Below are positions 20,068 to 31,245 of a stretch of DNA of 64,000 bases, piece after piece (position 1 is the first letter of the stretch; the number at the start of each line of letters is the position of its first letter). The translations under genes were made by a program, and so were the position numbers. The DNA lies in the NCBI RefSeq assembly GCF_018687635.1, contig NZ_CP061300.1, positions 62,001 to 126,000 of the forward strand, read 5' to 3'. Origin of the DNA: Polynucleobacter sp. MWH-Braz-FAM2G. GTDB taxonomy: Bacteria; Pseudomonadota; Gammaproteobacteria; Burkholderiales; Burkholderiaceae. Under the pieces are notes generated by a model. That model did not search any database. It saw only the letters and a list, made by a program, of their open reading frames with translations, and was not told the DNA's origin.

Positions 20068-22404
20068 ATGGCCTTACCCCCAAAAGACAAGCCGCCTGTA
20101 AATCAGCGATCCGTTCGTCAGCCCGATAGGCGTCCACGGCATCATCGACATAATCCTATCCCGCCTCGGAAGAGTTCAAGCAATCCGCTGATAAAGGCCT
20201 TGCTGATTATTGGTGTCGTTTTTGCTTTGGTGGTAACTCTAATGCTTGGCTATGCCTTTTTAGTAGCCAAACCTAACCTTCCCAAAATTTCCGCCTTAAC
20301 TGATTACAACCCAAAGACGCCTTTACGTATTTATACGGCTGACAAGGTCTTGATTGGTGAGTTTGGGGAAGAGCGTCGCAAAGTAATTCCGTTAAATGAA
20401 ATACCTCAAAGCATGCGCAATGCTGTTTTAGCTATCGAGGATGATCGCTTCTACTCGCATGGTGGTGTGGACTATGTAGGAATTCTGCGAGCAGCGGTAA
20501 CTAACTTGCGTGGGCATCTTTCTCAAGGGGCCTCTACTATCACCATGCAGGTGGCGCGTAATTTTTTCCTCAGTAATGAGAAAACCTTTAGTCGAAAAAT
20601 TTATGAGGTTTTGTTGGCTTGGGAGATTGAGTCCCAGCTAACAAAGGACAAGATTCTTGAAATCTACATGAATCAGATTTTTTTGGGACAGCGGGCATTT
20701 GGTTTCTCAAGTGCAGCGCAGATTTATTTCGGCAAAGAGCTAAAAGACATCACCATTGCTGAGTCAGCTATGTTGGCGGGGTTACCAAAGGCTCCATCGG
20801 CATATAACCCTGTTAACAATTTCCGTAGAGCAAAGATTCGTCAAGAGTACATTCTTCAACGAATGCGCGATCTGGGTTACATCACACCTGACGAATACCA
20901 AAAAGCAATGATTGAGGAATTGCATATTCGTGGCCTTGGTAACGAATTTGCAGTTAGAGCCGATTTTCCAGCAGAGATGGTTCGCCAATTACTTTTCGCT
21001 CAGTATGGTGAGGCAATCTACTCTCAAGGGATAGATGTTTACACCACCATATTGAAGGCAGATCAAGATGCTGCCTATAAAGCCGTACGTCGCGGAATTT
21101 TTGAATACGATTTGCGTCATGCTTATCGTGGACCAGAGGGCTTTATTGATCTTCCAGAAGATCCAGTAAAACGTCAAAGAGCAATTGATGAGGCATTGCT
21201 TGCTTATCCACAGTTGGATGATTTGCAGTCTGGAGTTGTGCTTGATGTAAAGCCAAAAGAAATGCAGGTCATGATTGCAACAGGCGATACCATTACCATA
21301 AAAGGCGACGGCATGAAATTAGCCGCCGCATCCATCACAGATAGCACTCAACCTAAAAAACGTTTGCGTCCTGGTGCGGTCGTACGTCTTTTGTCGGATG
21401 GAGGAGTTTGGAAGTTGGCGCAGTTGCCGCAAGTGGAAGCAGCCTTTGTCTCAATGAATGCGGAGACTGGCGCAATTCTATCTTTGGTAGGTGGGTTTGA
21501 TTTCCGTCGCAACCAATTTAATCACGTCACGCAAGCCTTGCGTCAACCAGGATCCTCATTTAAACCTTTTATCTATGCCGCTGCACTTGAAAAAGGCTTT
21601 ACGCCAAGTACGATGGTGAATGATGCTCCTTTGTCAATTGGCAGTATGGAGACTGGCAGCCAAGCATGGGAACCTAAAAACTATGATGGCAAATACGACG
21701 GTATGATGCGTCTGCGTAATGCTTTAGCAAAATCGAAAAATTTAGTATCGGTTCGTATTATTCGAGCAATTGGGCCATCCTATGCACAAGAATATATTCA
21801 GCGTTTTGGTTTTGAACCAGAGAAGCATCCTCCTTATTTAACAATGGCCCTGGGCGCTGGTTCAGTAACGCCATTACAAATGGCATCTGCTTATAGCGTT
21901 TTTGCAAATGGCGGCTATCGAGTTGACCCATTTTTGATCGACAAGATGGTCGACTCCAAAGGCACAGTTTTATTTGAAGCAAAACCAACTCGTGCGCGCG
22001 AGGATGCAACTCGTGTATTGGATGCAAGGACTGCTTTCGTAATGGATAGCATGCTTCAAGAGGTAACCAAAACAGGAACTGCAGCGTCTGCACGTGGAAA
22101 ATTGGGTCGCACAGATATCGCTGGAAAAACAGGCACAACAAATGATTCTCATGACGCATGGTTTGCGGGTTACAACCCTAAAGTAGTGGCTATCGCGTGG
22201 ATTGGTTTTGATAAACCTGCAAGCCTAGGAGATCGAGAGACGGGTGGAGGGCTTGCTTTGCCAATGTGGATTTCTTATATGTCGACCGCATTAAAAGATG
22301 TTCCTCAAGAGGCGCGAGAAGTCCCTAGTGGCGTTACTCAGGTTGATGGTGATTGGTTTATTCCTGAGTTTTCTAGCGGCGGTGGCGCACGCGAGCTGCA
22401 ATAG
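20068..22404 (+). CDS. mrcA: Penicillin-binding protein 1A
   Basis: PBP1A polymerises and cross-links peptidoglycan. The 778 residues contain a basic cytosolic tail, a transmembrane anchor (about 41-65), and a GT51 glycosyltransferase domain with the catalytic glutamate in EDDRFYSHGG and QGASTITMQ. An OB-like region comes next, then the transpeptidase with nucleophile Ser496 and Lys499 (GSSFK), the SKN motif (SKNLVSVR) and KTGT (about residue 686). It is divergent from the secretin locus, as is mrcA/ponA from pilM in many proteobacteria. The TATAAT just upstream suggests a very short leader. Confidence 0.97.
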   Translation: MALPPKDKPPVNQRSVRQPDRRPRHHRHNPIPPRKSSSNPLIKALLIIGVVFALVVTLMLGYAFLVAKPNLPKISALTDYNPKTPLRIYTADKVLIGEFGEERRKVIPLNEIPQSMRNAVLAIEDDRFYSHGGVDYVGILRAAVTNLRGHLSQGASTITMQVARNFFLSNEKTFSRKIYEVLLAWEIESQLTKDKILEIYMNQIFLGQRAFGFSSAAQIYFGKELKDITIAESAMLAGLPKAPSAYNPVNNFRRAKIRQEYILQRMRDLGYITPDEYQKAMIEELHIRGLGNEFAVRADFPAEMVRQLLFAQYGEAIYSQGIDVYTTILKADQDAAYKAVRRGIFEYDLRHAYRGPEGFIDLPEDPVKRQRAIDEALLAYPQLDDLQSGVVLDVKPKEMQVMIATGDTITIKGDGMKLAAASITDSTQPKKRLRPGAVVRLLSDGGVWKLAQLPQVEAAFVSMNAETGAILSLVGGFDFRRNQFNHVTQALRQPGSSFKPFIYAAALEKGFTPSTMVNDAPLSIGSMETGSQAWEPKNYDGKYDGMMRLRNALAKSKNLVSVRIIRAIGPSYAQEYIQRFGFEPEKHPPYLTMALGAGSVTPLQMASAYSVFANGGYRVDPFLIDKMVDSKGTVLFEAKPTRAREDATRVLDARTAFVMDSMLQEVTKTGTAASARGKLGRTDIAGKTGTTNDSHDAWFAGYNPKVVAIAWIGFDKPASLGDRETGGGLALPMWISYMSTALKDVPQEAREVPSGVTQVDGDWFIPEFSSGGGARELQ

Positions 22405-22416
22405 TTCGTTTTCAAC

Positions 22417-23121
22417 ATGGCACGGCAAGCGCGTACTGTAATACCAGGCCAAGCAATGCATGTGATGGTTCGCGGCAATAACCGTGAGACACTTTTTTTT
22501 ACTGATGAAGATCGGCGCACTTACTTGGAGTGGTTGCGTGAGGCGGCAAGACAATTTGGGTGCGCAGTTCACGCTTTTGCTTTGATGCCCAATCATGTTC
22601 ACTTGTTGATGACTCCACAAAACGAAGACTCGCTTGCAAAAACGATGCAATCTTTAGGACGTCGTTATGCGCAGTACTTCAATCAACAACATCGACGCTC
22701 AGGAACCATTTGGGAGGGTCGCTACCGTTCATCTCTTATTGACCCAGACTATTTTTTACGTTGCCAACGTTATATTGAACTCAATCCGGTTCGTTCTGGT
22801 TATGAGTCAAATCCTCAATCTTCTTCCTGGACTAGTTTTGCAACCCACATTGGCGGTAATGCTGAACCCTGGCTAGTGGATCATCATTATTTTTGGAAGC
22901 TTGGGAATACGCCTTTTGAAAGACAGATGAGCTGGTCAAATTTTGTCAAAGAGGGTGCGCCCCATTGGGAAGATCGGCAAATAACCGAAGCCTTAATTCG
23001 CTCTAAACCTTGGGTAAGTGATATTTATGCAAAAAGGCTCTTTAAGGACTCTCCAGAATTGGTTTTGATACGTCATCGTGGGCGCCCAAGAAAAATAAAA
23101 TCATTAAATTCAGTAGCTTAG
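22417..23121 (+). CDS. REP-associated tyrosine transposase (RAYT, Y1 family)
   Basis: RAYTs are domesticated single-strand transposases of the IS200/IS605 (HUH) superfamily that act on REP/BIME palindromes. The 234 residues show the HUH motif His60-Val-His62 in MPNHVHLLM and the probable catalytic Tyr119 in QRYIELNPVR, with GTIWEGRYRSSLI between them. The N-terminal PGQAMHVMVRGNNRE is typical. A basic C-terminal tail (RHRGRPRKIKS) may bind DNA. It sits 12 bases after mrcA, and a 14-base inverted repeat lies 45 bases after its stop. All key residues are present, so it appears intact. Confidence 0.92.
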   Translation: MARQARTVIPGQAMHVMVRGNNRETLFFTDEDRRTYLEWLREAARQFGCAVHAFALMPNHVHLLMTPQNEDSLAKTMQSLGRRYAQYFNQQHRRSGTIWEGRYRSSLIDPDYFLRCQRYIELNPVRSGYESNPQSSSWTSFATHIGGNAEPWLVDHHYFWKLGNTPFERQMSWSNFVKEGAPHWEDRQITEALIRSKPWVSDIYAKRLFKDSPELVLIRHRGRPRKIKSLNSVA

Positions 23122-23165
23122 ACTTACTAAGTCCAGCTCTGGTTTTTAGTGAATGCATTGAAAAT

Positions 23166-23232
23166 AATGACTCTGTCCCCATATATGGAATTCATATTGG
23201 TGCGATAACTAAAAAAACGGGACAGACTCATT
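23166..23232. repeat. 14-base imperfect inverted repeat downstream of the RAYT gene
   Basis: AATGACTCTGTCCC (23166-23179) and GGGACAGACTCATT (23219-23232) are inverted copies with one mismatch, spaced by 39 bases. Similar ACTCTGTCCCC-type ends are familiar beside Y1 transposase genes, so this may be the REP-like target or end of the element. The rest of the 23122-23316 gap, including the start of the gltB leader, shows nothing else recognisable. Confidence 0.7.
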
Positions 23233-23316
23233 TTATTTCTATTGCATCAGTGTGGGTATTCACCTATATTTGATCCTCCAAAAGTAATTAGGCCTTTGTC
23301 GCCCCTCGGAAATACT

Positions 23317-26300
23317 ATGACTACACAATTAAATTCAAATCTTCGCCCTATCGCTCATGGTTTATATGACCCTAGTAATGAGCATGACGCATGTGGTGTC
23401 GGATTCGTGGCCCATATTAAGGGAAAGAAATCGCATGAGATCGTTTCTCAGGGCTTGAAGATTCTTGAGAACTTAGACCACCGGGGTGCTGTCGGTGCTG
23501 ATCCATTGATGGGAGATGGCGCTGGTATTTTGATTCAGATACCAGATACTTTGTATCGCGAAGAAATGGCTAAGCAAGGTGTGACATTGCCGCCATTGGG
23601 TGAATATGGCGTGGGCATGATTTTCTTGCCTAAGGAGCATGCCTCACGCTTGGCGTGCGAACAAGAATTAGAGCGCACTGTTCGTTTAGAGGGTCAAGTT
23701 GTTTTGGGTTGGAGAGATGTTCCGGTAGATGTCAAATTACCGATGTCACCAACAGTGCAAATGACTGAGCCATTTATTCGTCAAATTTTTATTGGTCGCG
23801 GTCGTGACATCATGACAACCGACGCACTCGAGCGTAAGTTGTATGTGATTCGTAAGACAGCGAGTCACGCGATACAAGATTTGCATCTCAAGCATGGCAA
23901 AGAATATTTCGTTGCCTCAATGTCTGCTAGAACTATTGTTTACAAAGGTTTGCTGTTGGCAAACCAAGTGGGTGCTTATTACCAAGACTTACAAGATAAG
24001 CGCACTGTATCCGCACTTGCTTTAGTCCATCAACGTTTCTCAACTAATACTTTCCCTGCTTGGGAGTTAGCGCACCCCTATCGCATGATTGCGCACAACG
24101 GTGAAATTAATACAGTTAAAGGAAACGTTAACTGGGTTAATGCGCGCGAGGGAGCTATTAGTTCTCCAGTGCTCGGCGATGATTTACAAAAACTCTGGCC
24201 ATTGATTTATCCTGGCCAATCAGACACAGCCTGTTTTGATAACTGTTTAGAGTTATTGGTGATGTCTGGTTACCCACTTGCGCAAGCCATGATGATGATG
24301 ATCCCAGAAGCATGGGAACAGCATGCTTTGATGGATGACAATCGTCGCGCATTCTACGAATACCACGCATCAATGATGGAGCCATGGGATGGTCCTGCGG
24401 CAATGGCATTTACCGATGGTCGTCAAATTGGAGCGACTTTAGATCGCAATGGTTTGCGCCCAGCTCGTTATTACGTAACCGATGATGATTTGGTCATCAT
24501 GGGATCTGAAGCAGGTGTTCTGCCAATTCCTGAAAGCAAGATTGTTCAAAAATGGCGTTTGCAGCCAGGCAAGATGTTCATGATTGACATGGAGCAAGGT
24601 CGCATCATTGACGATGTTGAGTTGAAGAATGCTGTTTCTAAAGCTAAGCCATATAAGAGCTGGATCGATGCTGTTCGTGTGAAGTTAGATGAAGTTGATG
24701 CCAGCAAGGCAGACTTGATTGATGAGAAAACAACGATTCGTCCAGCAGCTAAATTATTGGATCGCCAGCAGGCCTTTGGTTACACCCAGGAAGATATTAA
24801 ATTCCTCATGGCTCCAATGGCCATGAATGGTGAAGAGGCTATTGGTTCAATGGGCAATGACAGCCCTTTAGCCGTTCTCTCTAATAAGAATAAGCCACTT
24901 TATAACTACTTTAAGCAACTCTTTGCTCAAGTTACTAATCCTCCAATCGATCCGATTCGTGAGAATCTGGTGATGTCTTTGGTTTCTTTTATTGGGCCTA
25001 AGCCTAATTTATTGGATACCAATAACATTAATCCTCCAATGCGCTTGGAAGTTAGTCAGCCGGTTTTAGATTTTGATGACATCACTAAGATTCGCCATAT
25101 TGACCATTACACCAACGGCAAGTTCCGCTCTTACGAATTGGATATCTGTTATCCAGCTGCATGGGGCAAAGCGGGCATTGAAGCCCGTCTAGCATCCTTA
25201 TGTGCTGAAGCGGCTGATGCTGTGCGATCCGGTTACAACATCTTGATCGTGAGTGATCGTCAGGTTGATGAGAAGCACGTAGCCATTCCTGCTTTGTTGG
25301 CAACTTCTGCAATTCATCAGCATTTAGTGCAAAAAGGTTTGCGCACCAGCGTTGGCTTGGTGGTGGAGACTGGTAGTGCGCGTGAAACGCATCATTTTGC
25401 GCTTCTTGCTGGCTATGGTGCTGAAGCAGTTCATCCATACCTTGCTATGGAAACCTTGGCTGAAATGGCTAAAGGCTTGTCAGGTGATTTGTCTGCTGAA
25501 AAAGCAGTGAAGAACTTTGTGAAAGCAATTGGTAAGGGTCTACAAAAAGTGATGTCCAAAATGGGTATCTCGACTTATATGTCCTATACCGGCTCACAGA
25601 TTTTTGAGGCGATTGGTTTAAATCGTGACATCATCGATCAATACTTCAAAGGTACACCATCTAACGTTGGTGGTATCGGAGTATTTGAAGTGGCGGAAGA
25701 AGCATTGCGTATGCATACCGCTGCTTTCGGTAATGACCCCGTCTTAACTAATATGCTTGATGCTGGTGGTGAATATGCTTTCCGTATTCGTGGCGAGAAT
25801 CACATGTGGACTCCTGACACGATTGCGAAACTACAGCACTCCACACGTATCGGTCCAGAGAAGGGTTATCAAACATATAAAGAGTACGCCAACATCATCA
25901 ATGACCAAACTAAACGTCAGATGACATTGCGTGGATTATTTGAGTTCAAGATTGATCCAGCAAAGGCGATTCCTTTAGATGAAGTTGAATCTGCAAAAGA
26001 AATCGTAAAACGTTTTGCTACAGGTGCAATGTCTCTAGGATCGATCTCAACTGAAGCTCATGCGACTTTAGCGATTGCGATGAACCGTATTGGTGGAAAG
26101 TCTAATACTGGTGAAGGTGGTGAAGATCCAAATCGTTATGTTAATGAGCTCAAAGGTATTCCTATTAAGAAGGGCGAGTCTTTGGCTAGCATCTTGGGTA
26201 GCGATGTAGTTGAGGCAAACATTCCTTTGCAAGATGGTGATTCATTGCGCTCTAAGATCAAACAGGTTGCTTCAGGCCGGTTTGGTGTCACTACAGAATA

Positions 26301-28059
26301 TTTACGTTCTGCTGATCAGATTCAGATCAAGATGGCGCAGGGCGCTAAGCCAGGCGAGGGCGGTCAGTTGCCTGGTGGCAAGGTCTCTGACTACATTGGT
26401 AAATTGCGTTTTTCAGTACCTGGTGTTGGATTGATCTCTCCCCCTCCGCATCATGATATTTATTCAATTGAGGATATTGCCCAATTGATTCACGATTTAA
26501 AAAATGTGAATCCTGCGGCTGATGTTTCTGTGAAGTTGGTCTCTGAAGTGGGTGTTGGCACGGTTGCTGCTGGTGTTGCAAAAGCAAAAGCAGATCACGT
26601 TGTGATTGCTGGCCATGATGGCGGAACTGGCGCATCACCACTCTCATCTATCAAGCACGCTGGCTCTCCATGGGAGCTGGGCTTGGCTGAAACACAACAA
26701 ACATTGGTTCTTAATGGTTTACGTAGCCGTATTCGTGTGCAGGCCGATGGCCAAATGAAAACTGGTCGTGACGTAGTAATCGGTGCTTTATTGGGTGCGG
26801 ACGAGTTTGGGTTTGCAACAGCCCCATTGGTAGTTGAGGGTTGCATCATGATGCGTAAGTGTCATTTGAATACTTGCCCAGTAGGCGTAGCTACTCAAGA
26901 TCCAGAGTTGCGTAAGAAATTCTCTGGTAAGCCAGAGCATGTAGTGAATTTCTTCTTCTTTATTGCTGAAGAGGCGCGCGAAATCATGGCGCAATTAGGT
27001 ATTCGCAAGTTTGATGACTTGATTGGTCGCGTTGATTTGTTGGATACCCGCAAGGGTATTGAGAACTGGAAAGTTCATGGCTTGGATTTCAGTAAGATAT
27101 TTGCTGAACCTCAAGTTGCTGCAGAAGTTCCGCGCTATCAAGTACTCACACAAGACCATGGTTTGGCAAATGCGCTTGACAATATTTTGATCGAGAAGAG
27201 TGAGCCCGCATTGGAGCGTGGCGAGAAAGTGTCTTTCATTGTTCCAGTGAAAAATGTCAATCGTACTGTCGGCGCAATGCTTTCTGGAGAAGTTGCTCAG
27301 CGTTATGGCCATGCAGGCTTGCCTGATGACACAATTCATATTCAATTAAATGGCACTGCTGGCCAAAGCTTTGCAGCGTTCTTAGCTCGTGGTATCACTT
27401 TAGATTTAGTTGGTGATGGCAATGACTACGTTGGCAAGGGATTGTCAGGTGGTCGCGTCATTGTGCGTGCTCCCCATGAATTCCGTGGCGATACAGTTCA
27501 GAACATCATTGTTGGTAACACCGTTCTCTATGGCGCAATTGCTGGTGAAGCTTTCTTCAACGGAGTGGCTGGCGAGCGTTTCGCAGTGCGTAACTCTGGT
27601 GCTACAACAGTTGTTGAGGGTACTGGTGACCATGGTTGTGAGTACATGACTGGTGGAACAGTAGTTGTATTGGGTGCAACAGGTCGTAACTTTGCTGCTG
27701 GTATGAGCGGTGGAGTTGCATACGTTTACGACGAAGATGGTTTGTTTGATCAGCGCTGCAATACCAGCATGGCTACCTTAGAAAAGGTGTTGCCTTCCAA
27801 TGAGCAGATTGCCAAAGTTCCACAATCACAATGGCATGCCCCAGTAGATGTAAAAGATGGTGGCGAACGTTTGACTGACGAGCAAATTTTGAAGAGCTTG
27901 GTTGAGCGCCATTTCCGTCACACTGGTTCTGAGCGTGCTAAAGCAATCTTGGCTGATTGGGAAAATGCTCGCGGACGTTTTGTGAAGGTTCTTCCAACCG
28001 AGTACAAGCGTGCTCTTGGTGAATTGTGGGAAAAAGCACAAAACACAGTTGCTGCTTAA
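23317..28059 (+). CDS. gltB: Glutamate synthase (NADPH) large chain
   Basis: GltB makes two glutamates from glutamine and 2-oxoglutarate with electrons from GltD. The ATG at 23317 gives 1580 residues; a longer frame to 23242 is unlikely because it runs into the repeat region. Cys26 (HDACGVGF) becomes the N-terminal nucleophile of the class II amidotransferase domain after removal of the 25-residue propeptide. The central domain, the FMN/2-oxoglutarate synthase domain ([24 protein letters not shown] with Fe-S cysteines) and the C-terminal GXGXG beta-helix domain follow. gltD lies 51 bases downstream. Confidence 0.98.
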   Translation: MTTQLNSNLRPIAHGLYDPSNEHDACGVGFVAHIKGKKSHEIVSQGLKILENLDHRGAVGADPLMGDGAGILIQIPDTLYREEMAKQGVTLPPLGEYGVGMIFLPKEHASRLACEQELERTVRLEGQVVLGWRDVPVDVKLPMSPTVQMTEPFIRQIFIGRGRDIMTTDALERKLYVIRKTASHAIQDLHLKHGKEYFVASMSARTIVYKGLLLANQVGAYYQDLQDKRTVSALALVHQRFSTNTFPAWELAHPYRMIAHNGEINTVKGNVNWVNAREGAISSPVLGDDLQKLWPLIYPGQSDTACFDNCLELLVMSGYPLAQAMMMMIPEAWEQHALMDDNRRAFYEYHASMMEPWDGPAAMAFTDGRQIGATLDRNGLRPARYYVTDDDLVIMGSEAGVLPIPESKIVQKWRLQPGKMFMIDMEQGRIIDDVELKNAVSKAKPYKSWIDAVRVKLDEVDASKADLIDEKTTIRPAAKLLDRQQAFGYTQEDIKFLMAPMAMNGEEAIGSMGNDSPLAVLSNKNKPLYNYFKQLFAQVTNPPIDPIRENLVMSLVSFIGPKPNLLDTNNINPPMRLEVSQPVLDFDDITKIRHIDHYTNGKFRSYELDICYPAAWGKAGIEARLASLCAEAADAVRSGYNILIVSDRQVDEKHVAIPALLATSAIHQHLVQKGLRTSVGLVVETGSARETHHFALLAGYGAEAVHPYLAMETLAEMAKGLSGDLSAEKAVKNFVKAIGKGLQKVMSKMGISTYMSYTGSQIFEAIGLNRDIIDQYFKGTPSNVGGIGVFEVAEEALRMHTAAFGNDPVLTNMLDAGGEYAFRIRGENHMWTPDTIAKLQHSTRIGPEKGYQTYKEYANIINDQTKRQMTLRGLFEFKIDPAKAIPLDEVESAKEIVKRFATGAMSLGSISTEAHATLAIAMNRIGGKSNTGEGGEDPNRYVNELKGIPIKKGESLASILGSDVVEANIPLQDGDSLRSKIKQVASGRFGVTTEYLRSADQIQIKMAQGAKPGEGGQLPGGKVSDYIGKLRFSVPGVGLISPPPHHDIYSIEDIAQLIHDLKNVNPAADVSVKLVSEVGVGTVAAGVAKAKADHVVIAGHDGGTGASPLSSIKHAGSPWELGLAETQQTLVLNGLRSRIRVQADGQMKTGRDVVIGALLGADEFGFATAPLVVEGCIMMRKCHLNTCPVGVATQDPELRKKFSGKPEHVVNFFFFIAEEAREIMAQLGIRKFDDLIGRVDLLDTRKGIENWKVHGLDFSKIFAEPQVAAEVPRYQVLTQDHGLANALDNILIEKSEPALERGEKVSFIVPVKNVNRTVGAMLSGEVAQRYGHAGLPDDTIHIQLNGTAGQSFAAFLARGITLDLVGDGNDYVGKGLSGGRVIVRAPHEFRGDTVQNIIVGNTVLYGAIAGEAFFNGVAGERFAVRNSGATTVVEGTGDHGCEYMTGGTVVVLGATGRNFAAGMSGGVAYVYDEDGLFDQRCNTSMATLEKVLPSNEQIAKVPQSQWHAPVDVKDGGERLTDEQILKSLVERHFRHTGSERAKAILADWENARGRFVKVLPTEYKRALGELWEKAQNTVAA

Positions 28060-28110
28060 TTTGCTTAATTAACTCAAATAGACATTAAGAAAAGATACTA
28101 AGGATTCGAT

Positions 28111-29574
28111 ATGGGTAAGGTCACTGGATTTATGGAGTTTGAGCGCGTCGATGAATCGTACGAAGCGCCGGTTAAACGCCTCCATCATTACAAAGAATTT
28201 GTTGCTGCTTTAACCGATGAGGAAGCCAAGATTCAGGGTGCACGTTGCATGGACTGCGGCATCCCGTTCTGCAATAACGGCTGTCCAGTCAATAACATTA
28301 TTCCTGACTTCAATGACCTAGTGTTTCATAGTGACTGGAAGAATGCATTAGATGTATTGCAATCAACCAATAACTTCCCAGAATTTACTGGCCGTATTTG
28401 CCCAGCGCCTTGCGAGGCTGCTTGTACTTTAGGAATTAATAACACTGCGGTGGGTATCAAGTCTATTGAGCATGCCATCATTGATAAGGGTTGGGAAAAT
28501 GGTTGGGTTAAACCACAGCCATCAAAGACTAAGACTGGTAAAAAAGTAGCAGTTGTTGGTGGCGGTCCTGCTGGCATGGCTGCTGCCCAGCAATTAGCTC
28601 GGGTTGGTCATGATGTTACGGTGTTTGAAAAGAACGATCGCATTGGTGGGTTGCTTCGTTACGGTATTCCTGACTTCAAAATGGAGAAGTGGTTAATTGA
28701 TCGTCGCGTTGAGCAAATGCAAGCTGAGGGCGTGAAATTTGAAACTGGTGTTTTTGTTGGGAAAGAGGCAATTGGCGCGGAAGTAAAGAACTACTCTTCT
28801 AAAACAGTTTCGCCTGATCAATTGATGAAAGATTTTGATGCGGTTGTCATCTCTGGTGGTGCAGAACAGCCCCGTGACTTGCCTGTACCTGGTCGTGAAT
28901 TGGCTGGTGTGCACTTTGCATTGGAATTTTTGATTCCGCAGAATAAAGAAAATGCTGGCGATTTTAAAAATGAAATTCGTGCCAAGGATAAGCATGTAGT
29001 GGTTATTGGTGGCGGTGATACTGGTTCGGATTGCGTTGGAACTTCAAATCGTCATGGCGCTACCAAGATTACGCAATTTGAATTGCTTCCACAGCCGCCA
29101 GAAGTCGAGAATAAGCCTTTGGTTTGGCCATACTGGCCAACAAAGTTGCGTACTTCCTCTTCCCATGAAGAAGGTTGTGATCGCGACTGGTCTGTTGGAA
29201 CAAAGCGTTTTGAAGGCAAAAATGGCAAAGTTGAAAAACTAATTGGCGTTCGTTTGGAATGGAAAGACGGAAAAATGTCAGAGGTTCCAAATTCTGAATT
29301 TGAAATTAAGGCGGATTTAGTACTTTTAGCAATGGGTTTTGTGTCACCAGTGCAACAGGTTCTTAATGCTTTTGGCGTTGAAAAGGATGCCAGAGGTAAT
29401 GCAAAAGCGACTGTAGATGGTCAAAATGCTTATCAAACCAATGTTCCGAAGGTATTTGCTGCTGGCGATATGCGTCGTGGCCAGTCTTTGGTAGTTTGGG
29501 CAATTCGCGAAGGTCGTCAATGTGCCCAAGCAGTAGACGAGTATTTGATGGGGTCATCCGTTTTACCTCGATAA
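28111..29574 (+). CDS. gltD: Glutamate synthase (NADPH) small chain
   Basis: GltD takes electrons from NADPH through FAD and Fe-S clusters to GltB. The 487 residues start with the adrenodoxin-reductase-like N-domain carrying two cysteine clusters ([13 protein letters not shown] about residues 46-58, and CPAPCEAAC about residues 95-103). The FAD-binding motif [12 protein letters not shown] and the NADPH-binding motif GGGDTGSDC follow. Length and order match the family. It is co-transcribed with gltB, 51 bases apart; mlaF begins 10 bases after its stop, so read-through is possible. Confidence 0.97.
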   Translation: MGKVTGFMEFERVDESYEAPVKRLHHYKEFVAALTDEEAKIQGARCMDCGIPFCNNGCPVNNIIPDFNDLVFHSDWKNALDVLQSTNNFPEFTGRICPAPCEAACTLGINNTAVGIKSIEHAIIDKGWENGWVKPQPSKTKTGKKVAVVGGGPAGMAAAQQLARVGHDVTVFEKNDRIGGLLRYGIPDFKMEKWLIDRRVEQMQAEGVKFETGVFVGKEAIGAEVKNYSSKTVSPDQLMKDFDAVVISGGAEQPRDLPVPGRELAGVHFALEFLIPQNKENAGDFKNEIRAKDKHVVVIGGGDTGSDCVGTSNRHGATKITQFELLPQPPEVENKPLVWPYWPTKLRTSSSHEEGCDRDWSVGTKRFEGKNGKVEKLIGVRLEWKDGKMSEVPNSEFEIKADLVLLAMGFVSPVQQVLNAFGVEKDARGNAKATVDGQNAYQTNVPKVFAAGDMRRGQSLVVWAIREGRQCAQAVDEYLMGSSVLPR

Positions 29575-29584
29575 TATCGAGGAT

Positions 29585-30439
29585 ATGAATAGTTATCAGC
29601 CCAACTCATTGGATGTAAATAAACCAGTCGCGGGTGAAGTTGTCGTTTCTATTAGAGACGTTGACTTTTCCTATGCGGCAGGTGAGCGGCAGATTTTGTC
29701 GGGTCTCAATATGGAGTTCCGACGTGGTCAAGTTGTTGCCGTTATGGGTGGCTCAGGTTGCGGTAAAACTACCATTCTTCGTTTGATCGGCGGGCAATTC
29801 TCCGCCCAATCAGGACAAGTGCTTTTTGAAGGCCAAGATGTTGGCAAAATGAATACTGACCAGTTGATGGCAGCTCGTCGACGTATGGGTATGTTATTTC
29901 AATTTGGCGCTTTGTTTACTGACCTCAGCGTTTTTGAAAATGTTGCATTTCCCATGCGTGAACATACCAATCTTAGCGAAGAGCTATTACGTTCATTGGT
30001 GTTGATGAAGTTAAATGCAGTAGGGTTGCGTGGCGCACGCGATTTGATGCCATCACAAATTTCAGGTGGTATGGCAAGACGTGTTGCCTTGGCTCGAGCG
30101 ATTGCGTTGGATCCACCGCTCATCATGTATGACGAGCCATTTGCTGGTCTTGATCCAATTTCACTTGGAATTACCGCGCGCTTGATTCGTGACCTTAATG
30201 ATGCCTTGGGGGCTACTAGTTTATTGGTTACACATGATGTAGAGGAGACTTTTGCAATTGCTGATTATGTGTATTTCATTGCGAATGGCCGCATCGGCGC
30301 AGAAGGAACTCCTGAAGAGTTGAGTCGATCAACAGATCCATTTGTGAGACAGTTTTTGGATGCGGCTCCTGATGGACCTGTGCCATTTCACTATCCAGGA
30401 AAAAGTTTGGAAGATGATTTTGGGGTAAGCCTCTCATGA
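29585..30439 (+). CDS. mlaF: Phospholipid-transport ABC ATPase MlaF
   Basis: MlaF powers the MlaFEDB complex, which moves phospholipids between the inner membrane and the periplasmic carrier MlaC. The 284-residue ATPase has Walker A GGSGCGKTT (55-63), the signature ISGGMARRVALARA, Walker B LIMYDEPFAGLDP, and the C-terminal segment that docks on MlaB. It opens the mlaFEDACB operon and overlaps mlaE by 4 bases. Confidence 0.95.
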   Translation: MNSYQPNSLDVNKPVAGEVVVSIRDVDFSYAAGERQILSGLNMEFRRGQVVAVMGGSGCGKTTILRLIGGQFSAQSGQVLFEGQDVGKMNTDQLMAARRRMGMLFQFGALFTDLSVFENVAFPMREHTNLSEELLRSLVLMKLNAVGLRGARDLMPSQISGGMARRVALARAIALDPPLIMYDEPFAGLDPISLGITARLIRDLNDALGATSLLVTHDVEETFAIADYVYFIANGRIGAEGTPEELSRSTDPFVRQFLDAAPDGPVPFHYPGKSLEDDFGVSLS

Positions 30440-31224
30440 CTATGCTTCTAAATTTATTTGGCGATCTAGGGTTCTTTGTACGCCGTAATTTGAGTAGTCT
30501 TGGTTTGGCTGCCAGAATGTTTGTGGCAGTCATTGTGCGTTCAGGCTTTTTGCTGAAAAGACCTCGTCTAGTGGTAGATCAAATTTTATTCGTTGGTAAT
30601 CATTCTTTTGTCATCATCGCAGTTTCAGGATTATTTGTTGGTTTTGTTTTGGGCTTGCAGGGTTACTACACCTTAAATCGTTATGGTTCAGAGCAGGCGC
30701 TTGGTTTATTGGTAGCACTTTCTTTGACTAGAGAGTTGGGCCCAGTGATTACAGCTCTACTTTTTGCGGGCAGGGCGGGCACCTCTTTAACTGCAGAAAT
30801 TGGTCTTATGAAGGCTGGTGAGCAGCTGACTGCGATGGAGATGATGGCGGTTGATCCATTGGGTCGAGTGATCGCACCACGACTTTGGGCGGGCATTATC
30901 TCTATGCCAATTCTGGCGACAATCTTTACTGCGGTCGGCGTTCTGGGCGGCTATCTGGTTGGTGTTCCATTAATTGGGGTCGACTCAGGGGCTTTTTGGT
31001 CTCAGATGCAAGGGGGCGTGGATTTATTTTCAGATATTGGCAATGGCTTAATCAAAAGCATGGTGTTTGGCGTGGCAGTAACTTTTATTGCCTTGTATCA
31101 AGGCTATGAGTCAAAGCCTACGCCTGAAGGTGTTTCGCAAGCCACTACTCGTACAGTGGTGATCTCCTCTTTATCGGTTTTAGCATTAGATTTCTTGCTA
31201 ACCGCGATGATGTTCTCAAATTAG
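30436..31224 (+). CDS. mlaE: Phospholipid-transport permease MlaE
   Basis: MlaE is the inner-membrane permease of the Mla system. The 262 residues carry about five hydrophobic helices and the conserved block LTRELGPVITALLFAGRAGTSLTAE-like region, followed by EIGLMKAGEQLTAMEMM, which is the permease signature contacting MlaF. Start overlaps the mlaF stop (ATG within TCATGA). mlaD follows after 21 bases. Confidence 0.95.
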   Translation: MTMLLNLFGDLGFFVRRNLSSLGLAARMFVAVIVRSGFLLKRPRLVVDQILFVGNHSFVIIAVSGLFVGFVLGLQGYYTLNRYGSEQALGLLVALSLTRELGPVITALLFAGRAGTSLTAEIGLMKAGEQLTAMEMMAVDPLGRVIAPRLWAGIISMPILATIFTAVGVLGGYLVGVPLIGVDSGAFWSQMQGGVDLFSDIGNGLIKSMVFGVAVTFIALYQGYESKPTPEGVSQATTRTVVISSLSVLALDFLLTAMMFSN

Positions 31225-31245
31225 AAAGAATAAACTGGGGCTCTT

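Noticed and set aside
21758..22159. 133-residue open frame antisense to mrcA
   Set aside because: Lies fully inside mrcA, has no recognisable domain, and its composition follows the mrcA codons.
22417..23121. RAYT gene as a full insertion sequence
   Set aside because: No paired ends flanking the gene or target duplication were found; only a downstream inverted repeat exists, so it is reported as a single-gene RAYT with a possible REP-like site.
23242..23316. Extra 25 codons upstream of gltB
   Set aside because: The ATG at 23317 gives the usual short propeptide before Cys26; the upstream frame starts just beyond the inverted repeat and has no similarity to GltB.
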